Position numbers and translations under genes: made by a program. 31,119 nt of DNA from an uncultured Mediterraneibacter sp. (GTDB taxonomy: Bacteria > Bacillota > Clostridia > Lachnospirales > Lachnospiraceae). The notes beneath the pieces are model-generated. The model saw only the letters and a program-made list of their open reading frames with translations, made no database searches and was not told where the DNA came from. The stretch covers positions 1-31,119 of the forward strand of contig CAKRWZ010000012.1 in the NCBI GenBank assembly GCA_934418295.1. The letters run 5' to 3'. This document shows, piece by piece, positions 24,844-31,119 of this stretch (its first letter is position 1; each line of letters starts with the position of its first letter).

Positions 24844-26571
24844 CTAACAATCCATGATCATATCTTCCAAGGTTCCGCCCGGTTGAATCATCGGATATAC
24901 GATATCTTCCGGATCCATCATAAATTCGATCAAGGTCGGTCCTTTCTTGTTCTGCTTTGCTTCCCGGAAGGCTTCTGCGATCTCTTCTTTCTTCAACACA
25001 CGAAGTCCTTTCGCACCATAACTCTCTGCCAGTTTTACAAAATCCGGGGTGTATTTCGGGAATTCTTCTCCGCAGGTCCGCCAACTGAGTGCGCCGGAAC
25101 GAAGATTCGTCATAGAATACCGTTTTCCGTAAAACAGCTTCTGCCACTGCCGTACCATGCCCAGATAAGTATTATTGAATACACAGATGATCACCGGAAG
25201 TTCTTCCAGCACAGCTGTTGCAAATTCCTGGATATTCATTTGCATACCTCCGTCTCCGTTGATCGAAATAACTGTTTTTTCCGGATTTCCGATCTGTGCG
25301 CCGATAGCTCCCGGAAATCCGTATCCCATGGTTCCCAATCCGCCTGAGGTCAACAGCTGCTTCTTCGCATCCAATTCCAGATACTGTGTCGTGAACATCT
25401 GATGCTGTCCCACATCCGTCACTACGATGGTATCTTCTCCCTTAAATTCTTCATTGATCGTATCAATAATATCCTGCGGAGTCATGCCGGCACTTCCCTG
25501 ACGCATCCGCAGCGGATATTCTTCTTTCCATTCTTCGATCTGGGCCATCCATTTTTTCGTGTTGGATTCTTCCACGTATTCCAGCATTTTCTCGATGGCT
25601 TCCCCGGCATCTGCCACGATGGGAACGTCTACCTGCACATTTCGGGAAATCGCCGCCGTGTCAATGTCAATGTGCACGATCTGCGCATTCGGCGCAAAAG
25701 AATGCAGCTTTCCGGTGATCCGGTCATTAAATCTGGTTCCGATAGAAAACAGAAGATCTGTCTCACTGACTGCCATATTGGCCGCATAGCAGCCATGCAT
25801 TCCCAGATTTCCGATATAATAAGGATGATCCGTGGCAATAGAACCCTTTCCCATGATCGTAGTCACTACCGGTACCTTTGTCCGTTCGATCAGCTGTGTG
25901 AAGGCCTCGTTTGCACGGGAAATATTAACACCGCCTCCGGCCAGGAACAATGGTTTTTTCGCTTTATGCAGCATCTTGATCGCCCGTTTTAACTGGCCAA
26001 TATGAACGCCGGTGCTCGGTTTGTATCCACGAATGTTTACGCTGTCCGGATAATCTGCACTTCCCAGCTCCGCCATCACATCTTTCGGAAGATCCACCAG
26101 TACCGGCCCAGGTCTTCCCGTCCGGGCAATGTAAAAGGCTTCTTTGATGATCCGCCCGAGATCTTCTCTCTTTCGAACCGTTATACCATAGTTGGTTATG
26201 CTTCTCGTTATCCCTACAATATCAACTTCCTGAAAAGCATCGTTCCCAATCAAATGTCTGGATACCTGCCCGGTAAAACATACCAGAGGCACACTGTCAT
26301 AATTGGCCGTTGCCAGCCCGGTTACCAGGTTAGTCGCTCCCGGTCCGCTGGTTACCAGACAAACTCCTACTTTTCCGGTAGATCTTGCATAAGCATCTGC
26401 CGCATGGACCAGAGCCTGCTCATGCCTTGGCAGGATGACTCTCGGATATCCCTGCCGATAGATTTCATCACTGATGTCAATGGTACATGCGCCCGGATAT
26501 CCAAACAGGATATCTACGCCCTCTTCTTTTAAAGCTTTTACCAAAAGCTTATTTCCAGAAATCCCTTTCAT
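24844..26571 (-). CDS. ilvB: Acetolactate synthase large (catalytic) subunit
   Basis: A 575-residue thiamine diphosphate enzyme that joins two pyruvates (or pyruvate and 2-oxobutyrate), the first shared step of branched-chain amino acid synthesis. E51 in LPRHEQALVHAADAYAR activates the cofactor. The three family domains are intact, with the ThDP/Mg2+ motif GDGGMQMNIQEFATAVLEE and later NNTYLGMVRQWQ. Together with the ilvN partner, the AHAS type is favoured over the catabolic AlsS type. GGAGGG lies before the ATG. Expression is under a T-box leader whose end lies about 187 bases upstream; an unusual repeat element fills that gap. Confidence 0.96.
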   Translation of the reverse strand: MKGISGNKLLVKALKEEGVDILFGYPGACTIDISDEIYRQGYPRVILPRHEQALVHAADAYARSTGKVGVCLVTSGPGATNLVTGLATANYDSVPLVCFTGQVSRHLIGNDAFQEVDIVGITRSITNYGITVRKREDLGRIIKEAFYIARTGRPGPVLVDLPKDVMAELGSADYPDSVNIRGYKPSTGVHIGQLKRAIKMLHKAKKPLFLAGGGVNISRANEAFTQLIERTKVPVVTTIMGKGSIATDHPYYIGNLGMHGCYAANMAVSETDLLFSIGTRFNDRITGKLHSFAPNAQIVHIDIDTAAISRNVQVDVPIVADAGEAIEKMLEYVEESNTKKWMAQIEEWKEEYPLRMRQGSAGMTPQDIIDTINEEFKGEDTIVVTDVGQHQMFTTQYLELDAKKQLLTSGGLGTMGYGFPGAIGAQIGNPEKTVISINGDGGMQMNIQEFATAVLEELPVIICVFNNTYLGMVRQWQKLFYGKRYSMTNLRSGALSWRTCGEEFPKYTPDFVKLAESYGAKGLRVLKKEEIAEAFREAKQNKKGPTLIEFMMDPEDIVYPMIQPGGTLEDMIMDC

Positions 26572-26595
26572 CTCTTTCCCTCCGTTTTTTATAAT

Positions 26596-26758
26596 CGAGC
26601 AGGTGTCGGCCTGCTCGGACTTTGACTCGTCACCATACTAATTCCACCGGATCTTTTTATCGTATACTTAGCAGCGATAAAACACGCTTTGCGAGTTTTA
26701 TCGCTGATTAGCGGTCGTCAAGGTCTCGAGCAAGCTCGACTTTGACTCGTCACCATAC
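26596..26758 (-). repeat. Composite repeat element in the ilvB leader (direct repeats, hairpins and palindrome)
   Basis: Three signals lie between the T-box terminator and ilvB. A 20-base direct repeat beginning actttgactcg occurs at 26619-26638 and 26739-26758, exactly 120 bases apart. Each copy is joined to a hairpin starting CGAGC: 26596-26617 (CGAGCAGG/CCTGCTCG, 8 bp) and 26727-26738 (CGAGC/GCTCG, 5 bp). Between them a palindrome at 26674-26704 (gcgataaaacacgc, loop ttt, gcgagttttatcgc) has one mismatch and extends by two more pairs on each side. The element begins directly after the terminator T-run. No ORF is convincing here. See the findings for a second copy. Confidence 0.75.
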
Positions 26759-26788
26759 AAAAAATACCCTGAGTTTAAAACTCAGGGC
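26758..26788 (-). terminator. T-box terminator
   Basis: On the minus strand CCCTGAGTTT and AAACTCAGGG pair around a single base, followed by TATTTTTT. This is the terminator alternative to the T-box antiterminator. It directly abuts the repeat element at its 3' end. Confidence 0.88.
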
Positions 26789-27054
26789 GAATATTGATCC
26801 GTGTTACCACCTAATTTCAAAGATTACTCTTTGCTCTCTGCACAGTACGGGAAACTCCGATACTGTCTTCCCCTAACGCGGGAATTACGTTGAAGTCTAC
26901 TCGGACAGCTTTGTTTTCGTCAACTCTGTCCTTTCGGTCCACTGCTCAAAGGCTACTTCGCCAGCTCCTTCACGAAGATTTTCACCTGCCATCTTCTCTC
27001 TTTGCATCCGGATACTGCTTACTCCTCCTCGTCACTGCGTTTGAAATCTAAAGT
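26758..27054 (-). ncRNA. T-box leader controlling ilvBN
   Basis: The minus-strand leader carries T-box features: a long 5' stem region starting GTGACGAGGAGGAGTAAG (27035 and downward), an AGAGAG bulge and GGTGAAAATC loop, and, close to the end, the T-box motif AGGTGGTAACACGG (about 26799-26812), a variant of AGGGTGGNACCGCG. TGGT in this motif would pair with a tRNA acceptor end whose discriminator base is A, as in Leu, Ile and Val tRNAs. The downstream terminator and ilvB agree. Uncharged tRNA should prevent termination. I could not assign the specifier codon safely from the fold. Confidence 0.85.
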
Positions 27055-27061
27055 TAAAAAT

Positions 27062-27090
27062 ATTATACGTTTCCTCTTTTTCTTTGTCAA
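27062..27090 (-). promoter_or_regulatory. Promoter for the ilvBN T-box leader
   Basis: Minus strand: -35 TTGACA (27085-27090), 17-base spacer, -10 TATAAT (27062-27067); a perfect consensus promoter. Start near 27055. Confidence 0.93.
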
Positions 27091-27153
27091 CCAGAAGAGA
27101 AAATTTGTCGGAAATCTGTTAAAATCTCTCGAACCAGATTCCTTTTTCTTCTT

Positions 27154-28083
27154 TTACTCTTCTTTCAAAAACTCTTCGATCCCGTCTGCGATCCCTGCCG
27201 CCAGCAGATCCTGATAATCAGAGGAGATCAGCTTCTGCTCTTCCGTTGGATTGGTCAAATACCCCATTTCCACGATCGTTACCGGAACCTTGCTCCAGTT
27301 GATGCCGCTCATGGTATCCGTTTCCCATACTTTATTGGCAGACGCACCCGTCCGCTCGCTGAGATGATTCAGCACCGCTGTGGAAAGGGCTTTACTTTTC
27401 GCATAAACTTCCGCACAATATGGGCTGGAGGCCGTCATGCAGATGGTCATCGCTCCGCTGGCTGAAGTATTTTCCGATCCGTCACAATGCAGCCGTACAA
27501 AGGCTGCTGCATTTTTTTCATTGGCAATCTGCGCCCTCTCGGCATTACTGATATTGACTTCATTGGATGTCCGCACCATCACCACTGTATAACCCCGGTT
27601 TTCCAAATCTTTCTGAAGTTTCAATGCCACATCCAGCGTCACCTGATACTCCGGCGTTTTCGTCTGGATGCCGGCAGTACCGGAAGAAACTTTTGCCTTC
27701 ATTTGTGAAGAACCGGGTCCCAGAGGCTCTTTTTCCGAATTCTGCTGCGCCTGATGGCCGGCATCGATCACAATGATTTTTCCTTCATTTTTCTTCCGCG
27801 CCTCTTCCTGCTCCAGCTCTTTCTTTTTTTCCTCCGCCAGCTGAAGGGTCACCTCCTGCTGCTTTTCCGCCACAGAGCGGAAACTCTCCCCTCTGTCCTT
27901 TCCGATCTGTTCGATCGACACAGCCTGACATTTCATCTGCCGGCTTCTTCGGGCAATGTAAAAATACCAGCTCATTTCCGAAATAATCACCAGGATTAAA
28001 ACGACTCCTATGGTCCACCAGATCCATTTCGGGATTTTTGCTGCTTTTCTGTTCTTCTTTTGATTTTTCTCCTTTTGCTCCAT
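27154..28083 (-). CDS. N-acetylmuramoyl-L-alanine amidase, membrane-anchored
   Basis: A 309-residue cell-wall hydrolase of the Amidase_3 family. A basic cytoplasmic N-terminus is followed by a membrane segment (about 19-43, WIWWTIGVVLILVIISEMSW) and a coiled, charged stalk (about 70-100, with EEKKKELEQEEARKK). The catalytic domain starts at IIVIDAGH: H110, probable E145 and H199 (FVRLHCDGS) are zinc ligands and E272 (VEMGYLTNP) the catalytic acid. It should cut the bond between muramic acid and L-alanine. Its ATG shares one base with the folA stop (TGATG), so it is the last gene of the marR-thyA-folA-amidase cluster. No clear terminator follows; readthrough toward the ilvB leader is possible. 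Confidence 0.93.
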   Translation of the reverse strand: MEQKEKNQKKNRKAAKIPKWIWWTIGVVLILVIISEMSWYFYIARRSRQMKCQAVSIEQIGKDRGESFRSVAEKQQEVTLQLAEEKKKELEQEEARKKNEGKIIVIDAGHQAQQNSEKEPLGPGSSQMKAKVSSGTAGIQTKTPEYQVTLDVALKLQKDLENRGYTVVMVRTSNEVNISNAERAQIANEKNAAAFVRLHCDGSENTSASGAMTICMTASSPYCAEVYAKSKALSTAVLNHLSERTGASANKVWETDTMSGINWSKVPVTIVEMGYLTNPTEEQKLISSDYQDLLAAGIADGIEEFLKEE

Positions 28084-28598
28084 CAGGCTCCTACTCCCTT
28101 TTGTACGTCACCTTTTCGTTTGTAACAGGTAAACACGTATTCCAGATCAAAACAAGTGTGCTCCTCGCTGGTCTCTGTCAATTCCCACTCTTCTGACGCA
28201 TCCAGATCCGGGAAATAGGTATCTGCCTGGAATGCGTGGTCGATCCGGGTGATATAGGCGGTATCACAATAGGGCTCCAGCTGACGGTAAACGCTTTCCC
28301 CGCCGATCACATAGATTTCTTCTTCAGTATATTTCTTTAACTCCTCCAGCAGTTCTTCCACCGAATGCACCAGCACGGCGCCTTTTACCTGATAATCCTT
28401 TTTGGACGTCAATACGATGTTGGTCCGCTGTTTCAGAGGAAGTCCGTTCGGAAAGCTTTCCAGCGTCTTTCTGCCCATGACGATCACGTTTCCGATCGTT
28501 TTAGAGCGGAAAAATTTCATGTCGGAAGGGATCCTGGTCAAAAGTTCATTCCGGTATCCGATCCCCCAGTTGCGATCTGCAGAAGCAATCATTTTCAT
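28083..28598 (-). CDS. folA: Dihydrofolate reductase
   Basis: A 171-residue dihydrofolate reductase that regenerates tetrahydrofolate with NADPH. The start is MKMIASADRNWGIGYRNELL (28598), since AGGAGG lies about 9 bases upstream and the reading from 28655 overlaps thyA. D26 (IPSDMKFFR) is the catalytic acid; VIVMGRKTLESFP and YVIGGESVYRQL are the NADPH-binding blocks. It sits directly after thyA, whose product makes dihydrofolate, the substrate of this enzyme, so the pairing is functional. No resistance-type features can be judged from sequence alone. Confidence 0.95.
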   Translation of the reverse strand: MKMIASADRNWGIGYRNELLTRIPSDMKFFRSKTIGNVIVMGRKTLESFPNGLPLKQRTNIVLTSKKDYQVKGAVLVHSVEELLEELKKYTEEEIYVIGGESVYRQLEPYCDTAYITRIDHAFQADTYFPDLDASEEWELTETSEEHTCFDLEYVFTCYKRKGDVQKGVGA

Positions 28599-28611
28599 CG
28601 TCTTTTCCCTC

Positions 28612-29460
28612 CTATACTGCCACCGGAATGTTTTTGATCTGCGGATGAGTCTCATAATCGATCAATTCTACATCGTCCGGCGTAAATTCATAAAAATCCG
28701 TAATCTCCGGATTCAGCCGGAATTTCGGAGCCGGAAGAGGCTCTCTGGAGATCAGCTCTTCGATCAGCGGAATATGCCGGTCATAAATATGGGCATCTGC
28801 GATGACGTGCACCAGCTCTCCGGCTTCCATGCCGCTCACCTGTGCAAACATATGCACTAAGACCGCATACTGACAGACGTTCCAGTTGTTCGCCGTCAGC
28901 ACGTCCTGGGAACGCTGATTCAGCACCGCATTCAACGTCAGTTTTTCCTTGCCCTTTTCTTTCGTCACATTAAACGTCATACTGTAAGCACAAGGATACA
29001 GGTTCATCTCGTGCAGATCCGCATGTACGTAAAGATTCGTCATGATCCGACGACTGTAAGGATTATTTTTCAAATCGTAAAGCACCCGGTCACACTGGTC
29101 CATCATGCCTTCTTTATACGCATGTTTTACGCCCATCTGATAACCGTAAGCTTTTCCGATGGAGCCGCTTTCATCCGCCCAGCTGTCCCAGATGTGACTG
29201 CGCAGGTCATGGATATTGTTGGATTTTTTTTGCCAGATCCAAAGCAGTTCATCCACACAATTTTTGATTCCGGTTTTGCGCAGCGTAAGCGCCGGAAATT
29301 CCTTTCGGAGATCATATCGGTTTACAACTCCGAATTTTTTGATGGTATAAGCAGGCGTCCCGTCATCCCACACCGGACGCACTTTCTCGCCTTCTGTGCT
29401 GGTTCCGTTGTCTATGATATCCCTGCACATATCTATAAAAATTTTATCTGCGTAGCTCAT
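28612..29460 (-). CDS. thyA: Thymidylate synthase (ThyA type)
   Basis: A 282-residue ThyA that methylates dUMP to dTMP with methylene-tetrahydrofolate. The catalytic cysteine is C157 (MNLYPCAYSMTFNV); the residue after it is Ala, where E. coli has His. NQRSQDVLTANNWN replaces the usual RSxDxxLGxPFN. I recall both changes from other clostridial ThyA proteins, so they probably define a subfamily rather than decay. The C-terminus KNIPVAV is normal. The start ATG at 29460 has GGAGGAAACC upstream and lies 18 bases after the marR stop; folA follows 13 bases after the thyA stop. Confidence 0.95.
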   Translation of the reverse strand: MSYADKIFIDMCRDIIDNGTSTEGEKVRPVWDDGTPAYTIKKFGVVNRYDLRKEFPALTLRKTGIKNCVDELLWIWQKKSNNIHDLRSHIWDSWADESGSIGKAYGYQMGVKHAYKEGMMDQCDRVLYDLKNNPYSRRIMTNLYVHADLHEMNLYPCAYSMTFNVTKEKGKEKLTLNAVLNQRSQDVLTANNWNVCQYAVLVHMFAQVSGMEAGELVHVIADAHIYDRHIPLIEELISREPLPAPKFRLNPEITDFYEFTPDDVELIDYETHPQIKNIPVAV

Positions 29461-29478
29461 TGGTTTCCTCCGTCTCGT

Positions 29479-29913
29479 TTATGGTTCTGCTATATTGTAA
29501 AGCATTTTATCCAAGGCTTTGTGTGCGGCCTCTATCTCTCGTTTCGTCATCCCTCTGGTCAAAGCTTTATCCACTTTTCGCCGATCCGCTTCCATTTTTC
29601 TTTGGATATCGAAGGCTTTCTCCGTCAGGTAGATCTTTTTTCTGCGGCGGTCTGTACTGCTGGGCACGCAAAAAATGAAACCCTTTTCATCCAGTCTCTT
29701 CAAAAGCCCCGTGACAGTGGGATTTTTCAGATTCAGTCCCTTTTCCACATCGATCTGATTGACCTCGTCCTTATTGGTATGGAACAAAAAATCCAGGACG
29801 GCACACTGAGAAGATGTGATCCCGATGATCTTCAGCCTCTCTGTCAGTTCTTTTTCGTATACATTGTTGATCTGCTTGACCTTAAATCCCAGGGGCAGTT
29901 TTTTGCTCTCCAC
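29479..29913 (-). CDS. MarR family transcriptional regulator
   Basis: A 144-residue winged-helix protein of the MarR family. The recognition helix is LKNPTVTGLLKRLDEKGFI, followed by the wing SSTDRRRKKIYLTEKA (DRR wing motif). N- and C-terminal helices form the dimer interface. MarR proteins are usually repressors that release DNA on binding a ligand or on oxidation. It is the first gene of the cluster with thyA, folA and the amidase, 18 bases ahead of thyA. Its promoter overlaps a perfect palindrome that may be its operator. The ligand is unknown. The CVP segment (FIFCVPSS) has one Cys that could be redox-sensitive, which is speculation. Confidence 0.9.
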   Translation of the reverse strand: MESKKLPLGFKVKQINNVYEKELTERLKIIGITSSQCAVLDFLFHTNKDEVNQIDVEKGLNLKNPTVTGLLKRLDEKGFIFCVPSSTDRRRKKIYLTEKAFDIQRKMEADRRKVDKALTRGMTKREIEAAHKALDKMLYNIAEP

Positions 29914-29974
29914 AAAGGCACCTCCGTCCCTCTTTACACCTCTTCGCTGCGAACCATTTCTTTACAATTTTCCT

Positions 29975-29987
29975 TGTTATTATAACA
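29975..29987 (-). promoter_or_regulatory. Extended -10 promoter with an overlapping palindrome, probable MarR operator
   Basis: The minus strand reads TGTTATAATAACA, a perfect 13-base palindrome (TGTTAT-A-ATAACA). It contains the -10 box TATAAT (29979-29984) with the TGT extension; no good -35 box is present. Transcription would start near 29972, leaving a leader of about 58 bases to the marR ATG. A palindrome on the -10 box suits autorepression. Confidence 0.6.
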
Positions 29988-30014
29988 TACTTTCTTCCAG
30001 AAAAAATGAAAATC

Positions 30015-30659
30015 CTAAAGATTAAGGCGGAACTTGTTTTTGCGGAATTCCAGAAGCCCGTCTTTCCGCATTTTTCCCAGTTCTTTGGAAAGAGCGCTCC
30101 TGTCCACATTCAGATAATCCGCCATCTGCTGCCGGTTAAAGGGAATCTGAAAAACCGTACTTCCGCTTTTCACCGACATTGCCGACAAATACGTCAACAG
30201 TCTGCTGCGGATGGTTTTCGCTGTCGTGCAGAAAATACGATTGGACAAAGTCAGGTTCTTCTGTGCCGCAGCTTTGAGCAGACTGGATGTCCATTTGATA
30301 TGCCAGGACTTTTCTACGTTCTCTTTTGCAAAAAGAGGCTTCAGATCCCAGAACTCGATCTCACTCGGTTCTGCCGCCACTACATCCACCATCATAGGCT
30401 CCCGACACAGTGCATAAGACTCTGCGAAAATTTCTCCCTCAGCCGCCTCGCTCAGGATACTCTTATTTCCCCAAAGATCCACGTTTTCGATATGGACGAT
30501 CCCTTTCATCACCACGCCCATCTCCCGCGTCCTGTCCCCTGCATGAAAAATCTGCTCTCCTTTTTGATAGGAACAACACCGGATCGGGACACACTCCCTC
30601 AGCTGACAAAATTCTTCCTCCTCCAAATCCCGGAACAAAAACGGTCTTTCCTTTTTCAT
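30015..30659 (-). CDS. Crp/Fnr family transcriptional regulator
   Basis: A 214-residue regulator with an N-terminal cyclic-nucleotide-like sensor domain (about 5-120), a dimer helix (about 120-145) and a C-terminal helix-turn-helix (about 165-195, FNRQQMADYLNVDRSALSKELGKM). The cAMP pocket motif of CRP is absent. Four Cys occur near the N-terminus (18, 23, 28, 29), with others at 85 and 144. This partly resembles FNR, but the spacing is different, so a cluster or NO/oxygen sensing role is only a possibility. The gene faces away from a 4Fe-4S gene and shares the intergenic palindrome with it. The ATG at 30659 has AAGGAG upstream. Confidence 0.9.
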   Translation of the reverse strand: MKKERPFLFRDLEEEEFCQLRECVPIRCCSYQKGEQIFHAGDRTREMGVVMKGIVHIENVDLWGNKSILSEAAEGEIFAESYALCREPMMVDVVAAEPSEIEFWDLKPLFAKENVEKSWHIKWTSSLLKAAAQKNLTLSNRIFCTTAKTIRSRLLTYLSAMSVKSGSTVFQIPFNRQQMADYLNVDRSALSKELGKMRKDGLLEFRKNKFRLNL

Positions 30660-30673
30660 CTTTTTCTCCTTTT

Positions 30674-30689
30674 CGTGGTTATAACCACG
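30674..30689. promoter_or_regulatory. Perfect palindrome, probable operator for the Crp/Fnr regulator
   Basis: CGTGGTTATAACCACG is a perfect 16-base palindrome between the two divergent genes, 15 bases from the start of the Crp/Fnr gene. It differs from the classical CRP (TGTGA-N6-TCACA) and FNR (TTGAT-N4-ATCAA) sites. It lies just downstream of the regulator's own start site and upstream of the divergent ferredoxin promoter region, a placing that fits autorepression plus activation. Confidence 0.75.
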
Positions 30690-30703
30690 GATTTATTTTG
30701 GCT

Positions 30704-30732
30704 ATTATAGTACACTAAGCATGCAAATTCAA
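30704..30732 (-). promoter_or_regulatory. Promoter for the Crp/Fnr gene
   Basis: Minus strand: -35 TTGAAT (30727-30732), 17-base spacer, -10 TATAAT (30704-30709). Start near 30697, so the palindrome covers about +8 to +23. The same region holds only a weak plus-strand promoter: TACACT (30711-30716) could be a -10 box with no -35. Confidence 0.8.
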
Positions 30733-30758
30733 GAAAAACCTGAAGGAGGACTCGATAT

Positions 30759-31119
30759 ATGATCCGAAAAATCATTCACATTGACGAAGAGAAATGCAAC
30801 GGCTGCGGCGCCTGCGTAAACGCCTGTCACGAGGGCGCGCTGGCTATGGTAGACGGGAAAGCCCGGCTGATGCGGGACGATTACTGCGACGGTCTCGGAA
30901 ACTGCCTGCCGGAATGCCCCACAGGGGCCATCACCTTTACGGAACGGGAAGCGGCAGCCTATGACGAAGAGGCAGTCCAAAAGAACCTGGCAGCAAAAGG
31001 AAAGGCAGAGGACGGAAAGACAGCAAACGGCAGGGAAACAACCGACTCCGAATCCCAGCTGGCACAGTGGCCCTGCCAGATCCGCCTGATGCCTGTAAAA
31101 GCCCCCTATTTAGACGGAG
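30759..31119 (+). CDS. 4Fe-4S ferredoxin-type protein, N-terminal part (runs off the window)
   Basis: At least 120 codons. Two cluster motifs are seen: CNGCGACVNACHEGAL (residues 14-29) and the second CDGLGNCLPECPTGAI. The second lacks the normal first spacing (C-x5-C-x3-C instead of C-x2-C-x2-C-x3-C), so it may hold a different or incomplete cluster. After a hydrophilic linker comes QWPCQIRLMPVKAPYLDG, as in larger clostridial iron-sulfur proteins that are often near hcp (hybrid cluster protein); whether hcp follows is beyond the window. GGAGG precedes the ATG. The neighbouring Crp/Fnr gene probably controls it. The C-terminus is missing. Confidence 0.85.
   Translation, partial: MIRKIIHIDEEKCNGCGACVNACHEGALAMVDGKARLMRDDYCDGLGNCLPECPTGAITFTEREAAAYDEEAVQKNLAAKGKAEDGKTANGRETTDSESQLAQWPCQIRLMPVKAPYLDG

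Noticed and set aside
26674..26704. Palindrome read as a second terminator before ilvB
   Set aside because: There is no T-run directly after it on either strand, and the stem is AT-rich.
26596..26758. CRISPR array
   Set aside because: Only two direct repeats, 120 bases apart, with no regular spacers and no cas genes in the window.
27030..27045. GTGACGAG shared by the T-box 5' stem and the repeat element
   Set aside because: Only eight bases match and the flanks differ. In the T-box this belongs to the conserved 5' stem, so I treat it as chance.
28612..29460. ThyA with Ala after the catalytic Cys, as a possibly inactive enzyme
   Set aside because: The same change and the TANNWN segment are recalled from other clostridial ThyA proteins, and all other blocks are intact.

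Overview
The window looks like a chromosomal core region of a low-to-mid GC Gram-positive anaerobe of class Clostridia, most likely family Lachnospiraceae. This rests on the gene order rho - rpmE - DUF1385 - prmC - prfA, the M-box and T-box leaders, near-consensus sigma-A promoters with 17-bp spacers, strong AGGAGG-type ribosome sites, and protein types such as DUF4364, the two-S1-domain protein and the CBS/DRTGG inorganic diphosphatase. The genus is not determined. No rRNA, tRNA, CRISPR, transposase or prophage gene was seen.

Layout. 1-2.4 kb (minus): a DUF2156 protein, a class I aminotransferase and the start of hisC, closely coupled. 2.5-2.7 kb: a short well-expressed ORF that resembles a truncated Phd/YefM antitoxin. 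2.8-7.6 kb (minus): rho, rpmE, a YqhQ-like DUF1385 membrane protein, prmC and prfA. 7.8-10.4 kb (plus): malic enzyme, a YhcC-like radical SAM protein and a DUF4364 protein, joined by two ATGA overlaps. 10.4-12.7 kb (minus): rarA and a polysaccharide deacetylase. 12.8-14.1 kb (plus): a MATE transporter. 14.2-16.6 kb (minus): a flavin reductase and a CBS/DRTGG Mn-dependent inorganic diphosphatase. 16.8-17.5 kb (plus): a protein with two S1 domains. 17.6-21.2 kb (minus): methyltransferase, hslO (Hsp33) and nadE. 21.3-23.1 kb (plus): M-box magnesium riboswitch and mgtE. 23.1-27.1 kb (minus): branched-chain amino acid genes ilvB and ilvN under a T-box leader, then ilvE from its own promoter. 27.2-29.9 kb (minus): a MarR regulator, thyA, folA and a cell-wall amidase. 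30.0-31.1 kb: a Crp/Fnr regulator divergent from a 4Fe-4S protein that runs off the window.

How it works together: four blocks carry visible control elements. These are Mg2+ control of mgtE by the M-box, uncharged-tRNA control of ilvBN by the T-box, a perfect palindrome on the -10 box of the marR-thyA-folA-amidase operon, and a perfect 16-bp palindrome between the Crp/Fnr gene and the ferredoxin-type gene. The least explained feature is a dispersed intergenic sequence. A composite copy (two direct repeats exactly 120 bp apart, each with a hairpin, around a long palindrome) sits between the T-box terminator and ilvB. A diverged partial copy sits beyond the terminator of the S1-domain gene. In both places it begins directly after a terminator T-run. 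Apart from that, the window is mostly ordinary housekeeping DNA.
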